DNA of 56,394 nucleotides, from assembly GCA_003427395.1 (NCBI GenBank), contig BFEA01000285.1:1104601-1160994 (forward strand). Direction: 5' to 3'. The translations under genes were made by a program, and so were the position numbers. This DNA comes from Chara braunii (Eukaryota; Streptophyta; Charophyceae; Charales; Characeae). The stretch's first letter is position 1. The number at the start of each line of letters is the position of its first letter. This document shows, piece by piece, positions 43,803 to 55,085 of this stretch. The notes beneath the pieces were generated by a model. That model worked only from the letters and a program-made list of their open reading frames with translations. It was not told the DNA's origin and ran no database searches.

Positions 43803-45163
43803 ATGGTCAGGGACATTAAGTCAAGGTCTATAGATATCAGTTACCTACAACCTAACCTACTCTTTGGCTGGGGTTTGGGCAAAGAGGTCATAAAGGATGA
43901 GGAGATCCTGGTAATAAAATGTGGGGTTATTCTGAACAAGCATGAAAATTGGGAATCTGAGACAGTTGCATGTATGGAGCTTCAGAAATCGGCCTTGAGA
44001 TAGAGTGTAATTCGGAGAGTTGTGAAAGAAAAATATATTGAGTACGTGTTTTACTTTAGTGATCTGATCGGAAAGTTACAGATCTCCGGCTCATCTCTAG
44101 AGTCAGTGAAGTAGGCAAGGACGAGGCTCTGGTTAACACGGAAGGTGCCCAGACTTTTCTCTTTGAGGTTCCTGTCCGTACGTTAGCTAACAAAAAAAGT
44201 TCAGCAAATTTGCAGTCTTTCCAACCGATCAGTGTTTGATTACTTCACATCTCAGCATGTAATCTGGATTCTATCCACATTTAATCAACATCCAATCAAC
44301 ATTATTGAACATTTAATCAGTATTCAGTCGACATTCAACCAATATATAGCCATTTGAAGTTACTCGAAAGCTCCAGTCAGAGTCAGTCAGCCTTAAGTTA
44401 CTCTTATTTGCATCAGATTAATTTCAGTTCAAAAAAAAAAAAAAAAAAAAAAGCAAATACAAACATTGGTTCAAGTGCCCGATTCAACACATGAGTACAA
44501 TGATCCAGCTATTCTAAGTCTAGGAGGCTGTCCTGACAAGTCTCAATCAGATCGCTTCCCGAGATGCCTTCCAGCATCGGCACGTCAGTGCAACTGGCTT
44601 CAAGCAAGGTGAACTATCTATCTTTATGGTTCATACTGAGTTTGCAGGAGGTATCATTCATGACTTAAGGATTTACTTCAAGAACGACAAAGAAACACAT
44701 GAGCACTTTGAATCAGTCTGGATCTCGGCGGCCAAATACCTTAAGGGAAAAAAAAAAGCTTGATGAGGGCGGTATCAAACTAATTCGCAGCTTCGCACCG
44801 AAGTTCTACAAAGACTACCCTAAGCCTCCAGTTCCCTTAACTCTCACTGACGGGTCATACTGGGGTGATTTGGTGGATTTGGTAAAGAGGTACATCTCGC
44901 CGGCAATGGTTGATTACGAGGCAGTGACCGAACCCTCAGAGTTTCACAATCTCAGACGAGGGGTTTTCTCTCAGCCATATCTTCCTACTCTATGGGAGGC
45001 GTTTTGCGCTATGGTTGACTTCCGTATTATGGCCCTCGGGTGGAAGTGTTCGGAACGTCAGGTCTTAGGTGGGTCTATATCTAGAGACCACAATCTCAGG
45101 GAGTACGTGGACACAACTCAAGGCACAAGAAACATGCAGCCAAGTGAGAGATTGAGTGTATGA
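43803..45163 (+). pseudogene. Unrecognised repeated-domain coding fragments, upstream set
   Basis: 43803-44110 reads IKCGVILNKHENWESETVAC, then, after a stop, VVKEKYIEYVFYFSDLIG. About 44590-44750 (one frame) reads LSIFMVHTEFAGGIIHDLRI and YFKNDKETHEHFES. After a frameshift in a run of A (44749-44758) it continues as LDEGGIKLIRSFAPKFYKDY, PKPPVPL and GDLVDLVKRYISPAMVDYEA, ending at 45163. These blocks resemble those in 46384-47667 (DVRIYVPKE; FIRSTQLAVFEGFPVPPLP; WSAMIDFVWKVKKAQEEYY). I do not recognise the family. The fragments lie upstream of the primer site of element D, so they belong either to a long LTR or to another copy of the element. Confidence 0.4.
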
Positions 45164-45640
45164 CGCAGAGGGATGAGTGAGGACTCTTGACTAGTGTTGG
45201 TCATGCTCTCTTCATGTGTACTCTCTAAGATTATTATGAATTCTCATTCTTCCCTCGCTTATCTTGTCGTTTCTCGAGTCTATCAGTCTTGCTTCGTTTG
45301 CATTGACCCTGCTTGATGATTTCATTCTCTGATGATCCTGTTACAGTGCTCAAAATTTGTAAAATGACAAAATTGGTGCATGCATGACATATCAGAATTC
45401 TATGATTATTATTTGCATGATTCTCTGCTGTTCTGAATCAAAATAAAAGATTCCTAAGACCGGGGACCGACGAAAATCGTAATTGAAGGGTATGGCTTGA
45501 AGTCGGACGCATACATAAGGAAGGGATTTACTTTAATTAAATTTATTTATTTATTACAAATATCATTCAAAATCTTGTGTGACAGGCTGTTGGTTTTCTG
45601 ATCGCTCGAAGGGGCTCGACTGAAAAAAGTGCGACAAAAA
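45164..45640 (+). repeat. Probable end of the 5' LTR of element D
   Basis: AT-rich and non-coding. It ends with GTGCGACAAAAA just before the primer site. The LTR start was not found, and no 3' LTR is present because element D is truncated at 48852. Confidence 0.35.
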
Positions 45641-45658
45641 TGACGTCGTTGCCGGGGA
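45641..45658 (+). other. Primer-binding site of element D (Athila/Tat type)
   Basis: TGACGTCGTTGCCGGGGA differs at 2 of 18 positions from TGGCGCCGTTGCCGGGGA, the site used by many plant Athila-type gypsy elements. It is in plus orientation and upstream of the plus-strand gag. Confidence 0.6.
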
Positions 45659-46016
45659 CATGAAAATTTTTCGTGTCTGGAGTGAGCCTGGGTCAGTAAC
45701 AATTTTTAGCTTTGATTATGATATGAGAATTGTTGACAATGTCTGAATTTTTATATTGACTTTAACATCTTGAGTGAGTCATTATTTTACTGGAAGTTTT
45801 CAGTCGCTAACTGGGTCTTATCGCCTCATGTGTGAGGTACCACACTGGACCAGAGAGGGAGACTAACGTTTTTCGTTGGAGAGGATCAGGCTTGATCACA
45901 AATCTGCCTTATGAGCCCTTGATGTCCTTAAAGAACTGAGAAAGAAGAGAACAAGTCAGAGGGTAAGAGATTCCAACAAGAATGTTAACTGCCGATTCAC
46001 TGAAAGAGCTCTCAAA

Positions 46017-46232
46017 TTGGCTATTAAAGGGGTGTTTCCCTATCAGTATGAGCATTGTTGGGTTTACCACTCTGACGGTTCGACCATTTGTGTAGTACTG
46101 GCTCACTTCTTTGAGGGAGATATCTATGATATTCGCCCTACATCAAGAAGGGAGGCTGAAACGGTGGTGAGGCTTTTAACTGGTTGTAAGAAATTTTTGT
46201 TCAATCTATCTTTGACGAAAAGACAGATCTAA
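46017..46232 (+). pseudogene. Unrecognised fragment (HCWVYHSDGS / DIYDIRPTSRREAE)
   Basis: A 71-codon plus frame: GVFPYQYEHCWVYHSDGSTI, then VLAHFFEGDIYDIRPTSRRE and TGCKKFLFNLSLTKRQ. FFEGDIYDIRPT recalls the YFKDLDTYDVRIYVP block downstream, so it may be another diverged copy of that domain, in a different frame. It is also in the right place to be the N-terminus of a protein ahead of gag. No known domain is recognised. Confidence 0.35.
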
Positions 46233-46383
46233 TCAAACGAAAGAAGAAAATAGAATGGGGGTTAATGCCTGTAACCTTTGAAACAGTTCCAAACTCCTCC
46301 TATTTTTCCGAGTTATTGTAACGGAAGTAATTGGTCGCCAATAGTTAACATGCTACTTAGATGGAAGAAATGAGAAGACTGTC

Positions 46384-47667
46384 ATGAAAACAAGAGAGAC
46401 TTCAACAGACGAAATCAGACAAAGAAGATTGGAATTGGGCAGAGGTTCAGGTCCGAGCAAGGAAAAAGTTGAGTGTCTCCTCAGATCACTGAATACTTTA
46501 AGTGAGAGAGAAGTGTTCTCATACAAAATTGTCGAATATGAGATGGTCGAGAGTGGATGTGAGTAGAAACGATTCTATGTCCTAACATTCTACTTTAAAG
46601 ATTTGGACACATATGATGTAAGAATTTATGTTCCTAAAGAAATGAGTGTTGATGCTATGTATGGGAGATGTTGGGGATTTGCCTAAGAAGTTGTGTTGAA
46701 AGAGAAAGAGAGACTCGAGAGAGAAAATAGGTGTTTCATTCGATCTACTCAGTTAGCAGTCTTTGAGGGATTTCCAGTTCCTCCTTTGCCAGATATCCTG
46801 TCAAGGAATAACTGGTCAGCTATGATAGATTTTGTATGGAAGGTGAAGAAAGCTCAAGAAGAATACTATCGGCAACAAGAATAACTATTGTGAGAGGTAG
46901 ACTTTCTGAAGTAATTGGATCTAATAATCCTGAGATATGAGATTTGTGTCAGAGAGCGAATAATATTTCACATTCCAGCAGTCAAGTTCTTGAACACCGG
47001 AAGCCTGGACGTGAGAATTTACGTTCCAGCATGCCTAGGAAAAAAAAATTATTATTCGAAATGTCGGTTGGGAACTTATATTTCTCTTATAAGGACAAAA
47101 AAGTGGCTAGAAAAATTACAGAGGAAAGTAACTTGGGGAGAAGGAATAAGGCAATTTGAGAGACTCCCTAGTTTTTTAACTACTGATGGTTTTGACGACA
47201 GGAGAGACTGGTCGCCTCTTCTGGAAACCATTGTCATAGTAGGTAATGTAAGGAAAAATGACTCCATGGTGATGATAAAGTCCCTACTCTTAAATACTTT
47301 TGAACACCAGTTCGAGTTCCTAGACTATATTCATAATGAGATCATCCTCTTCTGACACTGTTCATGATGGTCGATAATGCCTGGTACGGTTGAGCATCTA
47401 ACATTCGGGGTTGTATTGGAAAATAGAGTTGTTAAGACAGAAGAGACTCTTCGGATCTCAGACATAAACCTTTCTACTTTAGATGAGTTTGAGTTTCTGC
47501 AACCTTTCTTTGATCGGATGAGAAATTCTGCTTTGAGAGTCGTCACTGACCAGACTGGGATCTACTACTTACTGAAGGTAGTAAAAGTGAGAATTACTGA
47601 GAGAATATCATATCACTGTTCTAGAGAACGAGTCTCTTTCGCCAGAAGAATCAACAACGGTTTGTAA
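46384..47667 (+). pseudogene. Long degenerate ORF with repeated unknown domain, upstream of element D gag
   Basis: One reading frame spans about 428 codons with fewer than ten stops (including 46564, 46684, 46882, 47353), far fewer than chance in AT-rich DNA. Repeat 1: SEREVFSYKIVEYEMVESG, FYFKDLDTYDVRIYVPKE, CFIRSTQLAVFEGFPVPPLP, NNWSAMIDFVWKVKKA. Repeat 2: IIFHIPAVKFLNTG, SLDVRIYVPACLGKKN, LIRTKKWLEKLQRKVTW, RQFERLPSFLTTDGF, DWSPLLETI. A third part, 47377-47667, has EHLTFGVVLENRVVKTEE and IYYLLKVVKVRITERIS. I cannot name the family. The frame lies between the primer site and gag, so it may be an extra 5' ORF of element D or an N-terminal extension of Gag. Confidence 0.5.
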
Positions 47668-47980
47668 GCCATGCAATTTAACTATGAGATTATAGACCTG
47701 ACATGATCAATGGTCTGTAAAAGGGTATAACAAAAGATTGAGTAAGGATGATGAAAGGAAAATGATTGGAGATTATATCGGAAGACTGAGAAGAATTGCG
47801 TTGCCTTTGATCACCACCCAGTCTATTATTGCCTACACTCTCTATGTACAAAACTTTCAAGGGGTAGAGCAAACAAGGTAAGGGAGAAACAAATCTTTAA
47901 GAGATTGAAAAATAAGAAAGAGGAGGACAAAAGTGACACGAAGAGAGATTAGTGAGTATGAGAGAAAGTTTATGATCAAA

Positions 47981-48852
47981 ATGGCAGGGCGAGGGAGACC
48001 TAGTTCTTTTGCAGGAACTAGTGATAGATGTTATAAGAGAGCTTATCAAGAGAGTTGACACAATAAACGGAGGGTCAGATATTGCAAGAGCAAAGATGTC
48101 AGATGAGAGGATTCATTGCTTCAGAGGGCCTCAAGTAAATGATTTCTTGGATGAGTATGAATTATTCGGCTTCAGTTATGGTTGGATAGACAAACCGCGA
48201 CTCAAGCACCTTTTGTCTTATTGTGATACTGATTCGAGGTTGGTTGTTCAAGAGTTGATGGAAGGGGCTACAACATGGGAAGAAGTCAAAGAGAGGATGG
48301 AAAGAAAATTTGAGAAAGACTCTGTTTCAACCACTACCAAGGATCTACTCAACATCAGAAGAGTTAAGTATGACACCTTCAATGTCTTCCTTCAAACTTT
48401 CATCAGGACAGCCAGGAGAATCCCATATTTGGATGAGGATCAAAGATGTCATATCTTCCTGATTAATTTTACAGATAATGAGAGACAGATTGTTCTCAAT
48501 CAAGCTCAACACTACCCTCTCAGATGGGATGAAATGGTGGCAATAGTCAAAATGCTGCTTACGGTCTCACACAAGAAGCGGTCACTGGATCAGATCAATA
48601 CAGTGACTAAGGACTGGGAGACCGGGAACGGTATGAGCAAAGGGAATAATTTGAGTGCAGAAAATTTTATTCAATGAGTTATGGCCAATTACATTCCTGC
48701 TAACCATGTCGCTCATGAAAAAGGGAAGAAGAAGGTTGAAAGCGAAGATGAAGATGAAGATGATGATGATGATGATGATGATGATGACTATGATAAGAGA
48801 GGAGACTCCTCGAGGTTAAGAAAGAACATACGGAATGGTGGAAAAGAGAACA
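47981..48852 (+). pseudogene. Element D gag, nearly intact, truncated
   Basis: The ATG at 47981 (MAGRGRPSSFAGTS) is followed by a frame change to the main frame. 48009-48677 reads ELIKRVDTINGGSDIARAKM, CFRGPQVNDFLDEYELFGFS, MEGATTWEEVKERMERKFEK, VKYDTFNVFLQTFIRTARRI and NFTDNERQIVLNQAQHYPL, a capsid-type Gag domain. One TGA (48675) interrupts the frame, which then continues with KGKKKVESEDEDEDDDD, an Asp tract (48745-48790) and a basic Arg/Lys patch to 48850. The sequence then turns into integrase of element C on the other strand. No knuckle, protease or RT remains. The N-terminus resembles that of element F gag. Confidence 0.65.
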
Positions 48853-50290
48853 TGGCTGGCGAGACGACGTGGTTGTAGGCTATCTCCGCATGGGCAAGAT
48901 GGAGATCCCACTGCTGGTCGTCACGAACAATCTTTCGGAGAATATCTCCGAGAGTCCTGTTCGTGATCTCGGTCTGACCATCAGTCTGAGGATGGTAAGA
49001 CGAGGAGAAGTGGAGCTGAGTGTCATACACCTCATGGAGCCGTCCCCTGAATCGCCTGGTAAAGCGAGGGTCACGGTCATATATGATGCTCGGAGGTAAG
49101 TCGTGGTCACGCACGACTCGGTCAAACACGATGTCGACGACCTCACGTGCACTGATGGCATAGCGGCACGGAACTAAGCGTGCACGCTTCGTGAAGCGGT
49201 CGACGATGACAGGGATCGCATCATGACCGCGTGGGGTCGGTGGACGAAGAGGACCGATAAAGTCCATCGAGATGGATTGCCAACGACCCTCAGGGATAGG
49301 AAGAGGCTGGAGCAAACCATAAGGCAGGTGGTTCGCACTGTTCACCTCCTGACAGGTGGGACACTCTGCAACGTAGTCCTTCACAAAGTCCTTGCGCTTC
49401 GGCCAGACGTACACGCGGCTCACACGAGCCAACGTCTTGTGGAAGCCCATATGACTGGCGGGCGCCTGGTCATGGAACTCTGCTACTGCTCGGACACGTA
49501 GCTGTCCAGTGGACGGAACGCAAATACGGGGCTCTCTGGTGCCCTGTGAACCGTGCCAGTACACAAGACCGTTGTCCCCGAGAGAGTANTTCGGGACGGT
49601 NTTGCCACTCCGAAGGGTCGCGTGGATGNCNCNATAGTCGGGGCAGTGGCGGTACTGAGTGCGAAACTCGTCGATCACCGAGTGGTGGACGGTGGTGACC
49701 GAGATGGAAGAGAGCTGGATGTGCTCCTGGTCGTGGTCAGGGCACCGGAATAAGGCATCTGCGACCCAATTAGTCTCATCCTTGATGTGCTCAGTGGTGA
49801 AACTAAACTCGGATAGGTCGCGCCACCAGTGAGCCTGTCGAGGAGTGAGCTTCGACTTTGTCAGAAAAGCGTGGACAAAAGAGTTGTCTGTGCGCACCGT
49901 GAAAGGTGCCCCGCGCAGGTAGTGACGCCAGTGCCGAGCAACATAAACTACTGTGAGAACCTCACATTCATCAGTAGTGTAGTTTATCTCGGCGAGTAGG
50001 AGTTGACGGGAGTAGAAGGCTATCAGACAATCACCTAAGCGAGACTCAACAGTGCCGTCCTCGGTGATGATAGGAGAATAGTCAATAGAAGGCTCGTCAG
50101 TAGCTGGACGAGTAGGCGTCAGTCGGGAAGCAGTGGTAGGGGTAGGTGGTGGGAAGTGAGGGATACGAGGATGAGAGAAATCAGGAGAGGAGGGGAAGAT
50201 TTGAGAAAGCACCGCTCCTACAGCAAAGTCTGATACATCGGTGGTAAGGATAAAAGGGCGATCAAAATCGGGTAGGTGAAGAACCGGTGC
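48853..50290 (-). pseudogene. Element C RNase H and integrase core, truncated
   Basis: The single frame 50212-48788 covers both domains. Upstream of it, 50285-50215 reads LHLPDFDRPFILTTDVSDFA with the first Asp of RNase H. Then come a Pro-rich insertion of about 60 residues, IAFYSRQL, TTDECEVLTVVY, VRTDNS and NWVADALFR, so all RNase H acidic residues are kept. The integrase has the zinc-binding HDQAPASH and CPTCQ, then MDFIGPLRPP (Asp), YDRDPRF (Asp) and DGQTEITN (Glu), all intact. The frame ends at AYNHVVSPA, about 48853; the C-terminal barrel and chromodomain are gone. Five unresolved bases lie at 49589, 49601, 49629, 49631 and 49633. Everything past 48853 in this frame is element D sequence read backwards. 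Confidence 0.88.
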
Positions 50291-51100
50291 TCATGTCACC
50301 GCCTTCTTGAGGGCGCGGAAGGCGTCCTCGTGGAGGGGTGTCCAAGCCCAGGGTGGGTTCTTCCGGAGGAGGGTGGAGGTAAGGACGTAGGAATACCTAG
50401 CGTATCCCCGAATGAAATTACTATAGTAGCTGGTCAGGCCTAGGAAGCTGCGAAGCTGCTTGGCGGATGTGGAAGCGGGCCACTCCGCAATAGCAGTGAT
50501 CTTCGCGTCGTCCATGTGGAGACCCTGGTTAGACACGTAGTGTCCTAAGAAATCCACTTTGTGCTGGGCAAAGCGGCACTTGCTCAGCTTGATGTAGAAG
50601 CCATGTCTGCGCAAGCGGTCAAGGACGTGGTGGAGGTGTCTGAGGTGCTCCTCAAGGGTACGACTGTAGACCAGGATATCATCGAGGTAGACGAGAACGT
50701 ACCGCTCCAGGATGTCCCTGAAGATGTCGTTCATCGCCCTCTGAAAGGTAGTGGGTGCGTTGGTAAGACCGAATGGCATCACCGTGAACTCGTAGTGGCC
50801 GAAGCGCGATCGGAACACTGTCTTCGGCTGGTCGGCTGTAGCGACGCGGATCTGATGGTAACCGCTACGAAGATCAATCTTCATAAAGAAGCGGTTGCCT
50901 GCTAGGCGGTCGAACAGCTCGTCGGAACGAGGCATGGGGTAGTTGTTCTTAACCGTGTAGCGGTTGAGACTGCGATAGTCAATGCAAAGACGGAGAGTTC
51001 CATCCATTTTGCGAGCAAAGAGGACGGGTGCACCCCACGGGGAGTTGCTGGGTTTAATGAAACCCAGTCTCAGGAGTTCCTCAAGCTGACGCTTGAGTTC
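50291..51100 (-). pseudogene. Element C reverse transcriptase, nearly intact
   Basis: The 238-codon frame from 51007 is preceded in a neighbouring frame by the entry block [15 protein letters not shown] and LFARKM. It contains [36 protein letters not shown] (catalytic Asp), [18 protein letters not shown] and the catalytic [10 protein letters not shown], followed by [16 protein letters not shown] and [16 protein letters not shown]. All hallmark residues of gypsy RT are present. A TGA at about 50294 separates it from RNase H. In an otherwise intact element this would be a functional enzyme; here the stop and the loss of the 3' end prevent it. Confidence 0.9.
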
Positions 51101-51145
51101 AGTAGCCTCGGGGATCGAGAGTCTGTAGGGTGCCTGGTGGTGAAC

Positions 51146-51965
51146 TCAATAGTCAGGTACAAGCTGGATGGAGTGTTTGACGTCGCACATCGGTGGGATG
51201 TCGGCGTACGAGAACGACGATGGAAAAACGTCGTGGTACTCTCGAATGAGGTCACGAACTGCAGGCTCCATTTTAGCCGTATATCGTGCGAGTTTCTCAG
51301 CGTCAGCGTGAGCGCGCGACGGCGGGGTGGACTCGACGGATGGCAGAGGGACGGAAGTAGAGATGGGAGCCATGGAGATAGAAGGAGGATCTGGCTCCAG
51401 AGGGATGAGCTCGGCGTCGGGACAGGGTGGATCATAGGGTAAGAGATCCATCACGTTCACCATACAGAAGATGACGTCGTCCTGTCGGATGAAGTGGGCG
51501 AATTGCCGAGGCGAGGTGACAGTGATAGAAGGAGATGGTGTGGGCACGGAAGGCTCCGGGGGAGGAGGATCGGGGCGTGGTGTCGCAGTGGTACCTATAA
51601 AAGGTACGCGATACGTCTGTCAACACTTTGTTTTGAGAACGAGAGTGTTGGTCGCCTAATCTGCCATGGTGCTGCTGAACCGACGAGACCACGGAATGCC
51701 GGGAATGAAGTCGTACCCCGTCTCCATCACATCGAAATGTGCAGAGGAGCGGTGGCGACGAGACGCCGGAGGGACAATCAGTCGGCTCGAGAGTGAGGAA
51801 GAAAGGGAGGTCGGTGACCGTCTGATCGAAGAAGCGCTGGGTCTTGTCATCCCCTAGGGTGACAGAGATGGGAGTCAGAGACCTGGTCGTGGGTAAGCGG
51901 GATTCTTTCACCACACGTGGGTGAATGAAGTCGCTCTGAGAACCGGAATCCTACAACGCTGAGTA
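51146..51965 (-). pseudogene. Element C retropepsin-like protease and linker, frameshifted
   Basis: About 51965-51915 reads VYSAL, a stop, then DSGSQSDFIHPRVV: the DSGS active site is intact but a TAG precedes it. The frame changes and 51850-51656 gives HFDVMETGYDFIPGIPW, the second protease block with ILG changed to IPG. 51547-51146 is the linker to RT with SPRQFAHFIRQDDV, LIREYHDVFPSSFSYADIPP and DVKHSIQLVPDY, the usual entry to RT. At least two frame changes are needed. Element A has the same layout with a more decayed active site. Confidence 0.75.
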
Positions 51966-52389
51966 CACCCTCGTGGAGGTCCCCAGTCGTACGGGCATGA
52001 TCGGGAGGGTGCGATCAAGGTCAGAGAGGATGGTAAGAAGGCGATGCAGGGCAGCGACATGGAGGGTGAGTCGCTCCTGACGAGCGTGGAGCATGCTCAA
52101 GTCCAGAAGAGATGACAACGTCCTCGCGAGTAGCGAACTGCTCGCTGCAACGGGCTGAGCGAATGGCTCGACGCGTCGGTAGTCGCGGCGGGGAAGGAGG
52201 GGAGACGGTGGTCTTCAGAGGCGCAGAAAGTACTGCGACAGAGGGCTGAGTACACTCTGTCGAGTCTTGCGATACCTCAACTCAAGTAGCGAGAGGGGCG
52301 AACCGAGATGGAGATGTCGGGAAACCCACTACTGAGGAGGGCGCAGGTGTACACTGCACCGTGGTTAGGAGGCGTCGTGGGGATGTGAG

Positions 52390-54328
52390 GCGTCGGGGGG
52401 GGACTGAGCACGACGCTGGCGGGAGAGGTTAACGTAGTGGCGGTCAAGGGCGGTGGTATAAGGGCATCGCGAGAAGGGACAAAACCCTGAGGGAGGTCCT
52501 CCTGAGGGACCTCGGGGGGCGACGCGCCATTGTGACCGGGGCGGCTGCGTGCCCGAGGAAGGGTGGAGAGGATGAGCTAGAGGCGCTCAGCCATACGGAG
52601 AGTTGGGTGCTCCAGGTGGTGGTGGACGACCTCGCCGAGGTCGAGGTCCGTGCTATGGTCACCCTCTGGTGACAGCAGGGCACCAGCGTCCTGCTCACCA
52701 TACTCGAGCGCGCTGAAGCGGCGCAAGAAGTGGCCGCCCTGCTGCGTGGAACGGCGGGGACGACCGCGGAAAGGGGAACGGCGCTGGAAAGTGCCGTGAG
52801 AGGAGGAGGAGGCGTAACCAGTACCCTTGGACTGGGAGAAGGAGGCGGGGTGACGACGGGCCCGCATCCGCTGATGGTCTCTGGCGGCCTCATAAACCTG
52901 CAGGGCCGATGTGAACTCGTACCGCCATAACTCGGAGCGGTACTCGAGCGGGAGGCTGGCCAAGAAACGATCGATAAGGGCAGCCTCGGGGAGGAACGCC
53001 ACGTTACAAACGAGGCGGGCGTCCTGAAAGACCTGGATGTGGCGATCCAGGCCGGCAGCGCTAACAGAGCCGGACCAGCGTGTAGTATCGACACGCTCGA
53101 AGGCGTGAGTCACGTCGTATCAAGCTCCGAAGCGATCCTCGAGGAACGCCTGGAAATCCATGAAGGTCGGGGTTTGACCCTCACGAAGAGCGTACGCGTA
53201 GAAATCCTCCCAGGCCTCGAAAGGACCGCCACGTAGGCGCGTGGAGAGGTGACCCACCCACGTGTCGGGTGTGGCGCCCATGAGCTGGAGCATGCGGGTG
53301 GCAGACTGCAGCCACCTAGACACGCGTATGCCTGTACCGTCATACAAGGCAATGTCCAACAAGCGGATGAGTGGTGCGCCACCGTTTGGGCGGCGAGGGG
53401 ATCGAGGAGCAGAGGCCTGTGCCGCGGCTGAGTGAGTCGGCGCAGGTCCTGGAGAAGGGGGCGCAGCTGACTGTGCGCCCGGGCCGCATGGGGGAGCAGC
53501 AGGGGCAACTATGGCAGGTTGCGAGGGAGTTGCGGTAGAAGAGGTCGCTGCAACCACGAGAGTAGGAAGAAGGTAGGATGGGGCTGGGTAGGGTGCAGGG
53601 CACGGGAAGCGAGCCTGCATGGGAGGAAAAGTAGAGGAGGTAGGGGGTGCGCCGGAAGGCGCGGCCACCTGTGAGGGTGGGGGTGGCTGAAGGCGTAAGA
53701 GGGTGAGCTCGGCCCGGAGCTGGGCAATCTCGTCCGCGAGACCTCGAACGTAGGTCGAGCGAGGAGTGGCAGGGGGAAGAGTGGAGGAAGTGGATGCACA
53801 AGCGGCGCGGGGCATCCCTGAGGGGGGAGAGCCAGGTGGCGCTGCGGTCGTGCGAAGGGAAGGGAGAAGAGGGGCACCCAGAAAAGTTGAGACCATGGTA
53901 GCGGGTTGTGGTCCTGTGGCCGTCGTGACCGGAATCGGGGCGGGTGCGCCCGTGGACTGAGGGAGGGCCTGGCTCGCGGCGGTCGTCGTGCTAGGGGCGT
54001 GGGCAGTCACCAATATGGCCGGGTCGGGGGCGGCAGAGGAGGAAGCTCCATCGTGGCCACCCTGTCCGAGAACTGGGGACCCGGACCGGGAGCCAGGAGA
54101 TGAAGGACACACAGCGTCCTGGAGTTGCTGCATGCCGGCGGCAAGGGTCGTCACCTGCGCCTGTAAGGGCGCGAGGGTCGCGAGTTGCGCCTGGATGGGC
54201 GCGAGGAGGGAGGTGAGGAGGGTGTGCAGATCCCCCTGGGGCTGGTGACCCTGGTCCGCCGACACGGGTGTGGAGCCCGATGCCGTGGTCGTCGCCTCGT
54301 CGGAGGCGTGTGACACATCGTCGGCCAT
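52390..54328 (-). pseudogene. Element C gag, zinc knuckle deleted
   Basis: ATG at 54328 (MADDVSHASDEATTT), in CCCATGG context; the frame is open upstream, but this ATG fits the position in element A. The N-terminal part is Pro/Ala/Ser-rich, with short coiled coils (LLTSLLAPIQAQLATLAPL and RGLADEIAQLRAELTLLRL). The capsid-like domain is GAPLIRLLDIALYDGTGIRV, LRGGPFEAWEDFYAYALREG and FQAFLEDRFGA, then a single TGA at 53117, continuing as HIQVFQDARLVCNVAFLPEA and RSELWRYEFTSALQVYEAAR. An Arg-rich patch follows. At about 52460 DLPQGFVPSRDAL joins directly to ALDRHYVNLSRQRR: relative to element A about 28 residues holding the CCHC knuckle are missing. Confidence 0.8.
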
Positions 54329-54514
54329 GGGGAGGTGACGGGCCGGACTGGAGGGGGCCAGAAGAGGTCCGTGTGAACGGAGGGCATAAGGGGAGGTCCG
54401 TGGTAGAAGGCGGCGGGCGGCGCTAGCAAGGCTGGCGCGGGCACCGTCAAAGGGGGAAGGGTGGTTCGGGTCCAGGGTGCCCGAATAGGAAGGGGGAGTA
54501 GGGGGGGGTTTGAA

Positions 54515-54560
54515 GAACCCCAAACCCTAGAAAAACCCTAAGAACACCCTAACCGGAGTT
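54515..54560 (-). promoter_or_regulatory. Telo-box cluster upstream of gag (element C)
   Basis: AAACCCTAG, AAACCCTAAG and ACCCTAACC units on the plus strand, about 190-230 bp upstream of the gag ATG, aligned with 8410-8470 in element A. Conservation of the cluster in two diverged copies suggests a role, though none is shown. Confidence 0.5.
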
Positions 54561-54766
54561 TGAATGGTTAGGGTATGGTGCCGGTGACCTAATCAAGAAA
54601 ATAAAATAGCAAGCATAGGGGGGGGAAAGGCGGGAGAAAAATAAATAAACAGCGAGATTTCGAGAGAAAATAGAAATAAATAAGGACATAAATAAATAAT
54701 AAAAATAATTAAAGAAATAAGTAAAAAGATGTGAAGGGAAAAAAAATATTTATTTATTTTTTTGAA

Positions 54767-55085
54767 ATTTTCGGCAGCATTTCCCTACCCCCACGGGGTC
54801 AAGAATGTGCCAAGGGGAAAGGAGAGACCAAGGGGAGCACACTAGGTGTCAAGATGCCGCAAATAAAAAAGAGATTTCAGAAAATAAATAAATAAATAAA
54901 TAAATAAATAAGTAAGTAAGGGGATGAGGAGGTGGGGAGGAATGAAGTATCTGATTTGTCAAAAATTTCGGCAGCACTTCGTTACCCCCATGGGGTCGAA
55001 GTGTGCCGAGAAGACTAAGTAAGGGAAAATCAGAAAATTTCGGCAGCACTTCGTTACCCCCACGGGGTCAAAACGTGTGCCGAAA
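54767..55085 (-). repeat. Series of three hairpins in the element C leader
   Basis: Copies at 54767-54817, 54965-55011 and 55038-55085. The last is closest to consensus: TTTCGGCA pairs with TGCCGAAA, CAC with GTG, and ACCCC with GGGGT around a CAC loop. The first is weaker in its outer stem. Order and spacing parallel element A. Confidence 0.75.
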
